Assembly (NCBI RefSeq): GCF_041296385.1
Contig: NC_091014.1
Span: 51,478,078 to 51,542,077, forward strand
Direction of reading: 5' to 3'
From: Aphelocoma coerulescens
Taxonomy: Eukaryota > Chordata > Aves > Passeriformes > Corvidae
Length of the DNA: 64,000 nucleotides
Under the pieces are notes generated by a model. The model searched no databases. It had not been told where the DNA came from and was given only the letters and a program-made list of their open reading frames with translations. Made by a program: the position numbers and the translations under genes. This document shows, one piece after another, positions 12,201 to 24,402 of the stretch; the first letter of the stretch is position 1; each line of letters starts with the position of its first letter.

Positions 12201-15200
12201 CCATGGCCTATAGATCTTCTCATTTCCAATGGAGAATCTCTATGAAATATCTTCCCACAGAGAGATGCAGAAGAGGCATAAAAAAAGGTATGCGGATGGA
12301 TGACACTACTGGAAAAGTCCTCCTGATATTCAACTGAATAAATTACAGTTTTCCTGAAGAACAGTGACAGTAAGTAAGGACTTCTAAGGTTAGGGGCTGG
12401 ATAGAGAAGGTGAAGAGGGAATAACTGTTAAGCTACTTCTTTTTCCTGTCAAAGAATGATATAAAAATAAGAATGCCAAGGAGCAAGTTTTCAACAAAGA
12501 ACTTCTTCACCTTATGAGCAGTTAAGTGGTGAAACTCTTTGTCTCTTGGATGCTAAAAACGTGCCCAGGTCCACAAATGCCAAGAATTTCCATGTCGGTA
12601 AGGGAATGGAAGAAAAACCCATCAAGCACTCCTAAATACAAAGACGCACTGACAATCTTAGAGAGTTCCAAGTCATAACTCATGGGATGTTTGGAGAATA
12701 TTCTGAGGAAGTATCTCTAATTGATCCTCTATCAATTGCTGTGCAATGCAAAATGCTGGACTAAATTACCTTGTGACATAAACAAGTTAACACATCATTA
12801 CAAAAAAGTTTCTAAAATAATATTTAACGTTACTGGACAACTTCTAAGTCTATAGGGACAGTGTAGCAAAGTTCCTACCACTATCGGTCAAACCAATATA
12901 CATGTTCACCCACCTCTTTTTATTTAAACACTGCATCTTTAAACAGAAAGAAGGCTTTTGGCTCCCTGGAGAAAAGGCAGGACATTACCACCGTCCCATG
13001 GCAGCCAAACATGCAGAGCACCTGGGTTTGAGCCCAAGGACTTCAGCCATGGAACATCACTCTGCTTTGCTCTTCACTTCACAGGCAACTGCCCCCAGCT
13101 TCAAAGCATCTTTTATGAAAAACACCAATGCTCTACCGTGGCCAGGACAGAACATGCTCTGAGGCCAATCATTTTCTCAAACAAAACTTACACCTTAATC
13201 TCCACTCCAAATACGCACAATCCATTATTTTTGTCCTCCTCTGATTTTCTACCCTCTGCTGTACATAAAACTCCCAAAATAATCCACAGGGTTATAAACT
13301 GGTCTTGGGATAGTAGCCCATTGGGCCAGGGGAAGAATGAGCAAGGAAACCTTATCTCATCACCTTTTCATTTCTGCCCTGATGGGTAGAAAATGCTGGA
13401 CTGTACTGCTCTGCCACATATCACCTCTCACTGTCAGGATGACACTCCGCTGGGACAGTGGATCTGCTCCCAGCTCCTGACAGTACTCAGCCACCCAGAC
13501 CTGCCCAATGTGGGCATGCCTCCATTTCTGCAAGTTTCTAGTGCTGCCTGTGCCGACTCTTTTCCTACTCCCTTGGGTCAGATGCATAGCCCAGGGAAGA
13601 CAGTTTGGCTGAGGGCATCCATGTGTCACACTTATCCCAGCTGCCACAGGGGCCCTGGGAGTGTGTCAGCAGCCAGAATAAATTGAGGTGGGTCTGACTC
13701 ATGCCAAATCCAAAGCCAGCGAGGGGAATATACAGGTGCAGAAGTGGTATAAAGCCAATTGCCTGCTTCAGCACACTGACACGTACCAGGTACAGCTCAG
13801 TGTATCCAGGGGACAAGATCCAGCATTCACAATTCCCCAATGAGACAAATGACTCCTATGGTCCTCCAGCTGCAGGTGCCTGCCCCATAGAGGATGGGAC
13901 CTTGGGGAGCCAAGGCTGTCCAACTGAGTTGTGCATGCTAGCACATTTACATTCACCGCAGGTTTATTCCACTAGCTTTTCTAGTCCTAAGATATATTTT
14001 AAGCTAAGCAGCTCTCACCTCAGCACCCAGCTCCAGACAGCCCTGGCAGCACCCAGGCAGAGATGAGGCAATGGTGTACTAAGCAGGGAATGAGCACGCC
14101 GTGGTCACACGCTGCTGTCCCCTGCTAACCTCACCACCTTTACACCTCTCCTACCCCTCCTCGCCCTGATCCTGATCCCGCAGCAGCTTCATTGTGGAGC
14201 GCAGAGTTGGTCCACGCCAAGCTGGCACAGGCTTCAGAGGAATTAATTCAGACGGGCAAAGTCTGATCCCTTTCAGGGAGCGTGCAAAAGAGGAGGCAGC
14301 GCTCAGCACTTTAGACATCAAGGGAGAGTAAGAGAAAAAGAGATGAGAGAAAGCCTCGCATAGAAAAGGCAGCAGGAAAAATGTCCTAATTTGGAGAGAC
14401 AGGGCTCATTGCCATGGCAACCCAGAATCGCCCCAGAGCAGCCAGATACGACTTTATATGTGGTGTTAAACGATTCAACCATTAAGAGAAAATACTAAGG
14501 GGAAAAAAGTACTGGGGCCGTGGAAGGGAAAGTATTTGGCAACAAAGAGCTTTCCTCTGGGGGTACTCTGGAAACAGAAGTGAACCTTTTGAGTCTTAAA
14601 TTGTATTTTTTTTTCCCCCCCATCCTTAGGTGCAGAGACATTTCTGTGCATTTGCTTGTTTGGGGAGAATGAGTCACTCCTTCCTGCATGCACTGCCTTC
14701 CCTCCCCAGCCTGGTGTTCATCAGCAGTGGGGCCAGATCCTGCCTACTGGAAAACAGAGGGAGGAAAGGCAACTGGAACCTCTGTTTCTTTCCTTAAAGT
14801 CCCCTACCAAGACCTCCCAGGATGAGGCAGAAACTGGGAACGCATGGCAGATCACATGGGGACACTGCAGGGTGGCAGCACATGTCACCAAGGAGGCAGC
14901 AACATGATACAGGGTGGCAGTGACCACCACGAGCTCCAGCCTCTGATCCACAGCCTTGAGAAAGCACATATGGCATATTTGTAAGAGAGCTGGGGTTGCT
15001 GAGCACATCTGGCCATGGGGTAAGTGACAGAAGCAGCAGGAGTGATATGCTCCCTTTAAGTCACACAATGCACATACTGCTGGCTGAGAGAGGAAGATGA
15101 ATCCCTGCAGTTGTTAATTAATTACCTGATCTCACCCTGAGTCCTTTCTATCTGCTTTGTCTATGAATTACTTTGAATATCATACCAAATTTCCTCATCC

Positions 15201-17520
15201 CACACCTTTGCCTCCTTTCGCCCTCACGCTTGGGGTACCCTTCCGCTTCACTGCTGCCCTTTGGCAAACACACCTATTCAGCAGAACTTCTCATCTCTTT
15301 TCTTACCCAGCACAGTTCTGTTACATTTTCTCAGTCCTTAGGAGAGGTCCCACCCAGTCTGCAGGGGCTTACACCTCACAGGGACCTAGTACAAGGAAGT
15401 GCACCAGTACGAAGAATAGTAAGACCAGGTGAGTGGCAAGGAAATTATTTTATCTTCTGGAGGTTACCTCCTCGTAACTGAAGGTACTACTCCCAGTGGA
15501 TGAGTTCCCAGAGGACCATCCCCTACAGATTCCTAAGTGCAAAGAAATAAGTTGATTGGCAAGGCAACATCCTAGTCACTCATGTATAAGCTACTCATGT
15601 CACCTCATTTCCCTATCCAATTTATTCATCAAATGCAGCAAAACATTTGGCCAAAAGGATTCCTTGAGAGCAGGGATGCATGCAGTGTGGAGGACAGGAC
15701 ATGCTTCTGCACAGGCATGGTTACACAGAGACACAGCCACGTCTTCTACATGCTGTTACCCATTCCTATACCAAGCCATTTCTCCCTGGCCACAGAAACC
15801 TAAACAAGCCAAGCAAGATAATCTTCTCCCTAGTATTTCAGTCTAGACTAGACCAGCAGAGGGAAAAATGGAAAAACTAAACTCACTCCACTATTACCAA
15901 ACAAAAAAGCCTTCAAAGTATGATTCAAGAGATTTGTGTATTGTGTAGGAGCAGCACAGCATGAGCTGCTGGCTGGCTACGGGCTCTCTGGCAGCACAAA
16001 ATGCTTCCCCACAGCTTGTACTGTGTATTACTGAGTGTTACTATAGGCACACCTCAAGACATAGAGCAACAGACTGCTGGACCAGTACAGAGACCAGTAA
16101 GTGACATTGTCATACAAAAATGTGATCCTAAGCACAGCAAGAGACAAATATTACTCACAACCTCTCTTTCTCCTCCCAGTGGTCAGTATCACAGCACGTT
16201 TTTTGCCAGCCTCTGGTGAGAAAGCTGCCGGCCACAGCTTCAGTTTATACCAATTAAGCAGTTGAAACATCAAATCCACATGTGCACATAAAATCTTCCA
16301 AGGCAGCTCAGACAAGGGCAGAGGGATCAAACAGAGAGAATGGCTAGGACAAGTCCTGGTGAAGATGAGCCCTGTGGTCTCCCAGCAGGACATGGAGACA
16401 GCAAAGGTTAATGGCAGCATGGCTCATTGGGGGAAAATGGACCATGGGCACCAGCACAGCCTGGTGAGGTTTCCAGCCATTCCCTAAATGAAGCTGTTCC
16501 ACCATCTGCAGGCGAGCACACTTTGGCATTAAACATTTTGCATGAAGGCCTATTTAATGGAGCACAAAGTGACTTATTAAATCCAAATTAAAGAACCAAT
16601 TGACTAGCAAAAAAAATTTAAATCTCTGGGTAGGTAATGGCTGTGTCAAACATTTGGATGTGCCCAAAACACATCAAAACTAACCCCACAGTTTCACAAT
16701 AATTAAAAGTTTACCAAAAGATATTCATAGACTTATACAACAAAATAAAAGCAGGCCACATAAGTTTGGCAAGTCTCTCAAATGACAAAAACTATCAGAG
16801 ATGACTGACTGGTTCATCCTCTGTCCAGTTCCACCTTATCTCCCTCCACTTCAGCAGTGCTGTCCCCTGCAGACATGCACATACTCCAAAACTTTGTCAG
16901 TCCCATTACAGGTCATTTCAATGGCCAGACTGCAGCTGCAGAGATTAGCCCATAGAGCCATAGAGGACTAACTGCTCAGAGGTAGAGCCAAAGTTTGCTG
17001 GGCACTTTCCTGCCCTGAATTTCATCTCATTATACCTTTCACATCTCCCCATCCCTCCCCTTCCCAGGGCTTCAGCCCTTTCAGCACACTCCCTCCTTCA
17101 GATCAAGACACACATCCTCCCTTATTTTCACCTTCAGGCTGGCTCCTCCTCAGCCCACCCAAGGCACTCAGTGATTAGAGTATGCCTTAATCTTTCTTCA
17201 GCACCAGTTGAGGAACTCAAACCACCAGTTTGCTGTAGGCTTGCCACAAGGCTAAGAATAAAGCTAGACAGAAAGCTCAGCCAGTCAAAAGGCAGAAAAA
17301 AAGTGGGGCAGAAAACAGATGTCTGCTTGACAGTTATGAAGAAAAAAAGGCACAATTCACATTTTAAGTGCAATTTTTAAGTCTGCATTGAAAATATAGT
17401 TAAAGGCACATGTCTTTCTCTTCCACAGAGGATACTAACGGAATAATCCAATTACTGCTGCTGTCATCACGCTAATTTCTTTTCTCAAGAGGTCTGTCGT
17501 GGGACAGAAATATTAAAACC
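9270..17520. other. Intronic stretch, no gene recognised
   Basis: I found no gene in these roughly 8 kb. Short (AC)6 at 10886-10897 and the palindrome at 14408-14421 are the only discrete elements. Several frames of 85-143 codons (for example 12958-13389 plus, 13701-14066 plus, 14721-15068 minus) overlap on both strands, which argues for chance openness in GC-moderate DNA rather than for exons. Confidence 0.55.
14408..14421. promoter_or_regulatory. RFX/X-box-like palindrome
   Basis: ATTGCCATGGCAAC differs by one base from the palindrome GTTGCCATGGCAAC, the well-known high-affinity RFX-family (X-box) site. It sits in a locally GC-richer region (about 14090-14420) inside the GRIN2B intron. The motif is seen in the sequence; its use by RFX factors is inference. 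Confidence 0.4.
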
Positions 17521-17875
17521 TCCAAGCCTCGCGCCAGGCTCCCCTTCAAAGGCTCACCGATAGGAGCACGCGAGCCTGAGCAACGACTGTGCCTCCCGTG
17601 CTGCTGCAGCCCGGCGCGGCAGCGTGAGTCACAGAGCACGCACGTGTGCGCCCCGTGCCAGCGGGAGCGAACGGCCAGCCCCGGGAGGCGGCAGCGCGCT
17701 CCGCACGCCCGCCGGAGGGAGTCCCGGTGAGTCACCGCGGGAGCGCAGGGCAGCGCGGGCACCGAGCTCTGCCCGCACGGGTCACTTGTGCCCGCATCGC
17801 GGCTCCCGAGACGCTCCGGCGCAGGGCTGCGCCCACCTTCTGTGTGCGTTTTTAGCTTGTTTCCTTTCGGAAGCA
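17521..17875. promoter_or_regulatory. CpG island inside the GRIN2B intron
   Basis: A hand count gives about 44 CpG dinucleotides between 17521 and 17850, with GC content clearly above 60 percent, whereas the surrounding tens of kilobases are CpG-poor. Unmethylated CpG islands usually mark promoters. This one is about 13 kb downstream of the GRIN2B first coding exon, so it could be an alternative internal promoter (minus strand), an antisense or bidirectional lncRNA promoter, or an intragenic enhancer. It contains a CACGTG E-box at 17641-17646 region and three GTGAGTCA octamers. Open frames run through it on both strands (17472-18083 minus, 17624-18085 plus); this reflects GC richness and is not evidence for a protein. 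Confidence 0.75.
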
Positions 17876-17923
17876 AGACTCTTGCAAACCTGGGGGGGTG
17901 TGTGTTTGTGCATAGGTGAGTCA
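17624..17923 (+). repeat. Three GTGAGTCA octamers (AP-1 core or splice-donor-like)
   Basis: The octamer occurs at 17624-17631, 17727-17734 and 17916-17923. Each contains TGAGTCA, the AP-1 (FOS/JUN) consensus, and also GTGAGT, a strong 5' splice-site match, preceded by AGC, CCG and TAG respectively. The spacing is 103 and 189 bp. Which role applies, if any, cannot be decided from sequence. Confidence 0.55.
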
Positions 17924-18231
17924 GGCTTCCCAGTGCCTCTTGAACCTGCTGGCCAGTTTCCACCTGATTTGACAAAGGAGCAGAGGACTCAAGGAGAATT
18001 AATTTCTTACAGTGCTGTACAAAATACAGCCTGCAACTGCATGCAGTCCCAAAGCCTTTATCTGACCCCACAGCAGTGTGCATGATTCACCCACTCACAG
18101 TCCAAGGCTCACTAGGCAATCAAATAGACTTCATCCTGACCTGGCAGCATGCCTGTGGTGGACAGCCCCTATACACAGAAGCCTCGGGGCACCACAGTAC
18201 AGCTCTCTCATATACTGTGCCAGCCAGTGAC

Positions 18232-18239
18232 TATAAAAG
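18232..18239 (+). promoter_or_regulatory. TATA box match
   Basis: TATAAAAG followed by G is a full consensus TATA box on the plus strand, about 360 bp to the right of the CpG island. If used, transcription would start near 18262-18268 and run opposite to GRIN2B. Such octamers also occur by chance in a 64-kb window, so this is only a candidate. Confidence 0.25.
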
Positions 18240-18249
18240 GCACAGTGGA

Positions 18250-20280
18250 AACTGGGAGAAAAACAATAAGAGATCTGAGGAGAATGGTATTTTTATAGGG
18301 AGGAGGTGTAGACAGGTCCTGAAAAACTGAAGCTGCTGTGGGTGCACACACTCTTTTGGACTGGACATCTTCTAATTGATACAGGACAGTGGGTGAAAAA
18401 ATGAGACCCTTTTAATGCTCCTGGCCTTCATCACTGGGGGAAGGATGAGTCCGACTCTTCTGAAATATCTTCACCCAGCTCAAGTTCTCACCTCTGTGGA
18501 TTCTCTGGTGTCTAATATGGACTGAGCTCACATTAGTATATAATTCAGTTAAAGAGTCAATTAACCGTGAGATGTAAATCCAGTGAAAACAGGATTCATT
18601 CATTTGGGAGCTGACAAAATTACTTGTTCCATTGCCCTTCCACTCACTGTCTTCTCAACAAGCCTGTTCCAATATTAGGTCATAAAATTCACTTTTGAGT
18701 GTGTCAGAGAAGGGAAAAAAATAAATAAAAGCCTCTAGTGAGCATTTGCAAAAGCCGTGAGGGAGGGACTCTGAATGTCCATTCAGAGATACAGCATGAA
18801 AGGCTGAACTTCCAGAAAATGGAGATGCCCAGCATTTTCTCAAATGTTGGCTGCCTTAACCTGTCTCATGTTGGATGTTGAAAAAAAAGGACCTATATTC
18901 ACTGTTCCCACTTAAAACACTCTAGCCTACTTCTTTGGTTGCCATCGCTTCCTGGGAGGTGGGCAGAGCCCATTCAGATACCAGGTGTCCTGTGCCTTGC
19001 AGCTTGGCAGGCAGTGCCATGTGGAAAAGGCGCTCCACTCCACCAGCCTCGATGCCACCTGTTCCCAAACCCTCCCGCCGCCCACCCAGCCCTGCCATGT
19101 CGAGGAACAGTCTGAACCTGGCCCACTGCCCGGGCCATGAAGGAGCCCAAATGGAGGCATACAGGCAATTTGGAGACATGGAAAGCAGGAACTTCTGAGA
19201 TGCTCTCCCCATACACTGTTATCTGACAAATACCCCATTATCCAACAAAAGCCTCTCTCTCCGCTTCTCAAGCAACTGTCTCCTTTAAGAATTCACTGAC
19301 CCCTTATTTTTATCTACAGTGCTGTCAGAAAAGAATCTTTTTCATTACATTTCTCCTGAGCTCACGAGGTGGTTTGTGTGGCTTTTTTCAACTGACTCTG
19401 ATAGATAACTAAAAGGTATTGGTAACCATCTGCTCAGTGCATGCCCTGAAGGAAAGCACGTACTCTCCTCGCTCAAACTCCTTCCATACTGCACCAGAAA
19501 CAGGACATTCCATTCCCCGCTCTTCACAAGTCTTTGTGAACTGGAAGTGATGGAAACACTTCATTTCCAATGGCATGAGTCTCAGCAAGAAGAAGCCACC
19601 CCCTTCAGAGGGAAAGCTTATTTAGTTAAAGAGGGTCAGATCTACACATGGCCACTTGCAAGAAAGAACATTTCTGGCAATGGTGATTTTACCTCACACT
19701 CTGACCCCATGCAGGGTGCGTGAACCCTACCTTCTGATCTGGCAGGCTTAAATAGAAGTTGAGAAAACAAAACCGTGCCAGATCTCTGATCTTTGATAAA
19801 TGTGAAGAGCTGGTTAATGCAGCACACCAAACATTGAATCTTCAGCTTGAGCAGGTTTGTGTTGGAGGTAGCCCCTGTTATCTGAGAGCCATGAACCATC
19901 TCTGCACACCACTTCCTTGGGGGCAGCTCTGCCCCTGCTGAGGTGACACCACACACTGCCCCCTGGCCAAGCCCCTGAGAGATCAGCAGCCTCATCCCTT
20001 AGCCCAGGGGGAGTAACCAGCAACGTGCAGGGCTGTAACAAATCATTCCCCAGGCTTTGCCTCCCCTTACCCACTCATCTGTGACATGGATGCTAGTCTG
20101 CATGTTTGGCTGTGGTGAGAGGATCACTAGCTTGTCAAGCTGGTGATGTAGAGAACAGTATTAACTGAGTAATTAAATCATTTCTGTAATTACTCTCACA
20201 CAGCTATAAATAATGTAAGCCCACACATTCTCTCTGGAAGCCACAATAGCAAGAGGAGAGTGAGGGATGCCAATTAGAAA
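18250..20280. other. Intronic stretch, no gene recognised
   Basis: No domain, RNA gene or repeat stands out. A moderately GC-rich patch near 18950-19150 opens several overlapping frames of 80-114 codons on both strands (18922-19271), which I interpret as shadows of base composition. Confidence 0.5.
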
Positions 20281-20286
20281 GGAGAA

Positions 20287-20355
20287 ATAATAATAATAAC
20301 ACTTAACATTTATACAGCACTCTTCATTTTCAAAGCACAGTGCAAACAAGAATTA
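20287..20355 (+). mobile_element. Ancient L3/MIR-like repeat fragment, copy 1
   Basis: The order AATAATAATAATAACACTTA, ACATTTATACAGCACT, TTCATTTTCAAAGCAC, GTGCAAAC is the typical core of an old amniote interspersed repeat with an L2/L3-type tail. It aligns in the same orientation with 32169-32264 in this window, which independently supports a dispersed repeat. The right part has decayed. Confidence 0.6.
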
Positions 20356-20865
20356 AGAAATGGGTAGAGTGACAGACAGGAGAAGGTGAGAGGAAGGGAA
20401 GCAGGAGAAGGGAGAAGACAGGAATGGGGGCAGGTACAGAGCAGGATTTGACACCCAGCAGGGCTGGTGGCTTGGGGTATGCTCAGCCCAGCCCCATGGC
20501 AGGGCCATTGGCTCTTTGGCGCACACCTCAGTGCTGCGGGGGCAAGGACACAGCTCTGCCTCTGCAGAAAGCAGCTGAGCCGAAGCAGGAGCGAGGACAA
20601 AGCGCTGTGCTGCAGGTGCTCGCACATGGAGGAGCTGGCAGCTCCATCATGGAGCTGATCCCCTCCAGCGCAGAGCCCAGACAGTGACCATGCTGGCCCC
20701 AAGCCAGGCAGCTGGTGGAGGCTGTGAGGGCCTTTCCCCCTCCTCACAGGAGCTTTTCCCCCTGCCCATGAGGCCTGGGGCGCTGGAACGGGGCATGCTG
20801 GCTGAAGGAGTGCACAGCTGAGCCAGCCCCAGGCACACTTTGGAAGACCCGCTGGCCTTCCCCCA

Positions 20866-21810
20866 GTGGGAAGCACAGATGCCAGTGTCCCAGTCACCCC
20901 ACAGTCATTTCTGACTTCCTTTGTGGCTCAGGGCAGAATGGGAAAGGAATATTTCTGCCCAGCTGGAGGGAAGCAGCACACTCGGGAAGCATTGCTGCCC
21001 AATCCCACTGTCCTGTGCCCTGCCCTGGCCCAGGTCTGGTCTTCTCTACTACGCAGTTTCCACCTGACAGGTTTTCCACTTTCATTTCACACTCCTCATC
21101 CCATTTGCTCAGCAGTTCTGCCACCCCCTGTGCTCCCTGGCTCTTGCTCCTGTGGCCAGCAAGGAAGCATAACCTGGTCAGGTATACCTTTTTCGCTCTC
21201 TCCATTTTCCCATCCACCAGCTCCTGCTTCCCACCTTTTATCCAGTCCCCCTGCCCATCTCCTTGTATCAGGATCTCTTCCATATGCTCATCCTCTGCTC
21301 TGGCTCCTCAGAATACCCTGCATGCCCCCCCACTCCACCCACATCTCAGCCCAGATTCCCTGCTGCACAGCACATTTCTCCTGGCTGGATCCCACCAGGA
21401 TCCCACAGGAGAACTCCAGCTCCAGCATAGCCTGTGCAGCCCCCAGAGCCAGGTGCAGTTTTGAAGCACAGTTTTCAAAGACAAGTTCTTTCCAAGAGAC
21501 GTGGCAAACATCTAAAAAGACTCTAGGTACATCCGCAGTTTCTTACACTTACAACAAGGAAGGCCAAACTTGGGGCAGCCTATGCAGTGGTAGCAAAAGC
21601 ACATCTCTGGTTACATGTCCTTCCCTGCAAGACACCCCTGCTCCAGCCCCGTGTCCTTGCTCTGAGAACATGTGGTGGTCAGGCAGAACCTTTGGAGGAA
21701 AATGTGACAGCACTTGCAACATAGATATATCACATATCGTCCCGTGCCACATTTTCAGAGAGAGATGTTTTATTTTCCAAATAAATAGCAAAATAAATCA
21801 GTCAGCTTGA
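20866..21810 (+). CDS. Long open frame, 314 codons, doubtful
   Basis: This is the longest ATG-to-stop frame in the window. The product is rich in Pro, Ser, His and Cys, with repeated simple runs (PPPVLPGSC, SPFSHPPAPAS), no signal peptide, no recognisable domain and no membrane segment that I would defend. The underlying DNA is C- and T-rich on the plus strand (for example 21000-21400), which reduces stop codons; opposite and alternative frames of 129-195 codons overlap it. It lies in a GRIN2B intron on the opposite strand with no obvious promoter. I regard it as probably a chance ORF, kept here because of its length. Confidence 0.12.
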   Translation: MGSTDASVPVTPQSFLTSFVAQGRMGKEYFCPAGGKQHTREALLPNPTVLCPALAQVWSSLLRSFHLTGFPLSFHTPHPICSAVLPPPVLPGSCSCGQQGSITWSGIPFSLSPFSHPPAPASHLLSSPPAHLLVSGSLPYAHPLLWLLRIPCMPPHSTHISAQIPCCTAHFSWLDPTRIPQENSSSSIACAAPRARCSFEAQFSKTSSFQETWQTSKKTLGTSAVSYTYNKEGQTWGSLCSGSKSTSLVTCPSLQDTPAPAPCPCSENMWWSGRTFGGKCDSTCNIDISHIVPCHIFRERCFIFQINSKINQSA

Positions 21811-24368
21811 GGCATACACCTGGCATAGGAAATTTTGCTCAAACAGTCACAGTCTGGCAAAATTACAGGAAACCCCCATGAGGATTTTATAATGGGAATG
21901 CTGGCCAAGCTTACAATAGATGGTACTATCAGCCCTGCATAAAATGAGTTCTCCAGCATGATGCAGCTATTCAGCCACCACCTCTAATGGGGGTTAAAGC
22001 TTCTCCTCCTGGAGCCCAGATTTTCATCTCAAGCATTGTATTTACTTCAGTCAGAAAAATCCATTAATTGTTTCCTAGTAATTAGGTTTTTGCCTTTTGT
22101 AGAGCTCAAATTTTACAAAAACATTGTTATGGTCTTCTTGTAAAGGGCAAAGTGCTGTAGACAGCAGTTAAGCAAGTGTCTTAAAGTCATGTTTTATAGC
22201 AGAGCTGCAGTGAGGACGTGGGTCTATTAGAACTGCTGGATTCTGTTGGCACCTTTTAGATCAACTCTCCTCACTGCACGTACCTGCCTCTTTTACTTTT
22301 TTGCCTGCTCGCCCTCAGACTCTCCACATCCTTCATTCCTGTCTTCCCCCTTCCTCTGAAACCTGCATTTATTGTTATTATCAGGAACCTCACAGATACA
22401 CAGCTAAAAGCTATTGCCAAGCACAGAGAGAAATCACTTGGACAGAGCCTTTAAGGTATTTTTTTTCTCACTCTCAGAACTTACTCTTTTTTTTCCTTAA
22501 TTTTCTCCCCATGATCCTAGGTTCAGGAGAAGTTTTCCTATCTGTCTTTCAATTTCTTTATCCTCTTTCTCCTCTGTTTCATCTATATAACATCTTCTCC
22601 AGCACCCAGTTCAGTCCTGTTCGAACACAGCTGAAGAAACATGGTTTCCATTTCTTCCCTAAGAAGTCTAGAGTACTTCCTAATAAAACTCAGTGTCTGA
22701 GCCTTTTCCTTGATACATACATATATCATTTATTATTATCATTTAATGTATCATAATACATCATTTAATATATTTCCCTAACTTTATCCTGTCATTCTTA
22801 TTCTGTTTCTGGCAGCTACACTAAGCATTTTTTTCTCTAGTCTACCTTTATTCATTGAGTATATAAATCACATCCTGACTCATTGTTCAGCCAATCTACA
22901 CTACGCACATACAGCTGTTTCACTCTTTCTTCATATATCAACTGCTCCAGACCATTAACAGAGTCACAGACTACAACTATGTCTTCTTCTGTACCCTGTT
23001 TTTTCCCAGCCTGTGTATCTGTAATTCCCTTAGCTTCCTTCATAACCCATCCCCTCCAAATTTGGCTAATGAGGCAAATAAAAGGCAAAGAGAATAAGAG
23101 ATTCCCTGGAAAGAATCGTTTCTCTCTCTCCTGCAGTTACTGGGGAATGATATGCAGATCTAAAGCAGCAGCATTGGGCAATTTCACACTCCGTGTTTTC
23201 AATTTCATTTTGAGGCCAGTTTAGGGTAGGGACAAGTTTGAGTGTAATTAATTTAGATTTTGTGAGACAAGTTACTGCTTGGGGTTGTAATAAAGGACTG
23301 CCTGTCCAGATTGAAGAAACTAATCTTCTTGTCTGGCTGGGGATGGCACAAATTGATTTAAGACCTTTTTGTTGGCTTTTTTTGTTTTGAAGAAAGGGGT
23401 TGAGATAAAGATTATAAATAACTATTGGTCAGAGCTCATCAAGCTTCCAGATTTTCTTTAGGTAAGTGCTTACAGATTTAGAGATCTACCTAAATATCAT
23501 TAGTGTGAAAATCAAGGTTAGAAATCGATCAAGAAAGAGCTTTTTCACAGATGCCCAGGTCCAAGCTAGGTGGAAATGAACATTTTCCTCACAGACACTT
23601 CAACAGTTCTATTTCCAGGTAGACAGTGGCAACACTGCATTTAAGCAAGAGTAATGACAAGGTTAATTCACCTTCTCTTTACCTCAGGTGGGTTGCAGAA
23701 GTTGCGTGCAGAGCTAGGGAAGGAAAGGTCTTCTGTCCCTCAAAAGAAAACATCACTATAACAACAGAAGAAAACTAACACTCTGTACTGAAGGAAAAAT
23801 CCTATGACCCGAAACAAAACAGCTTATAAATAGCTGCAGAAGGCTGATGCAAAGGAATCAGACTTCACTTTTGCTTTACATTTGTTGCCTGAGACAACTT
23901 CTGCTAAAGGAAGGCACCCACACCTCTGTGTGGTCATCCTCTCCCTCAGCACTGCTTCTGCCCAGAAGCATCCCAGGGCACCTTAGCAGGGCATGAGTCT
24001 CACCAGGGTACCAGGTTTTCTCTTTCCCAATTCTGTGACAGTCAAACTCAGGTAAACACCTTCGAGCATCAGGTGTCCAAGGCTCAGGGCAAATATGAAG
24101 TGCATCCAGTATAAATTATTAGGAGGGGAAAAGTGACAGGGATATTTCATGGAAATTTACACTTCCATAAGAATTTTATTTTCTTTGTTTTTTTAAAGAG
24201 GCTTTCTTGTTGCTTTTAAGCGATAAACAAAAAAAAAAAAAAAAAGGAATCAACTCCACATTTTTTTCCTGTGACTCTTGAAAACAATACCCCAGAAAAA
24301 GCGAAGGCCTTGAAATGGAGTTCCTCCCAAGAAAATTGGAGATGAAGTAGAAGGAAGCTTTAAAAATT

Positions 24369-24402
24369 AAAAAAAAAAAACCAAACCAAACCAAAACAAA
24401 AC
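24369..24402 (+). repeat. A-run followed by CCAAA/CAAAA simple repeat
   Basis: Twelve A residues are followed by CCAAA units repeated three times and then CAAAA-type units. This form can be left by the A-rich tail of a retroposed sequence, but no element body was recognised upstream. Confidence 0.8.

Noticed and set aside
17472..18085. 203-codon minus and 153-codon plus frames across the CpG island
   Set aside because: Both strands are open because the DNA is GC-rich. The products are Arg/Ala/Pro-rich without domains, and they cannot both be constrained.
20310..20897. 195-codon minus-strand frame
   Set aside because: Low-complexity, Leu/Ser/Pro/Cys-rich, overlapped by frames on the other strand, with no domain.
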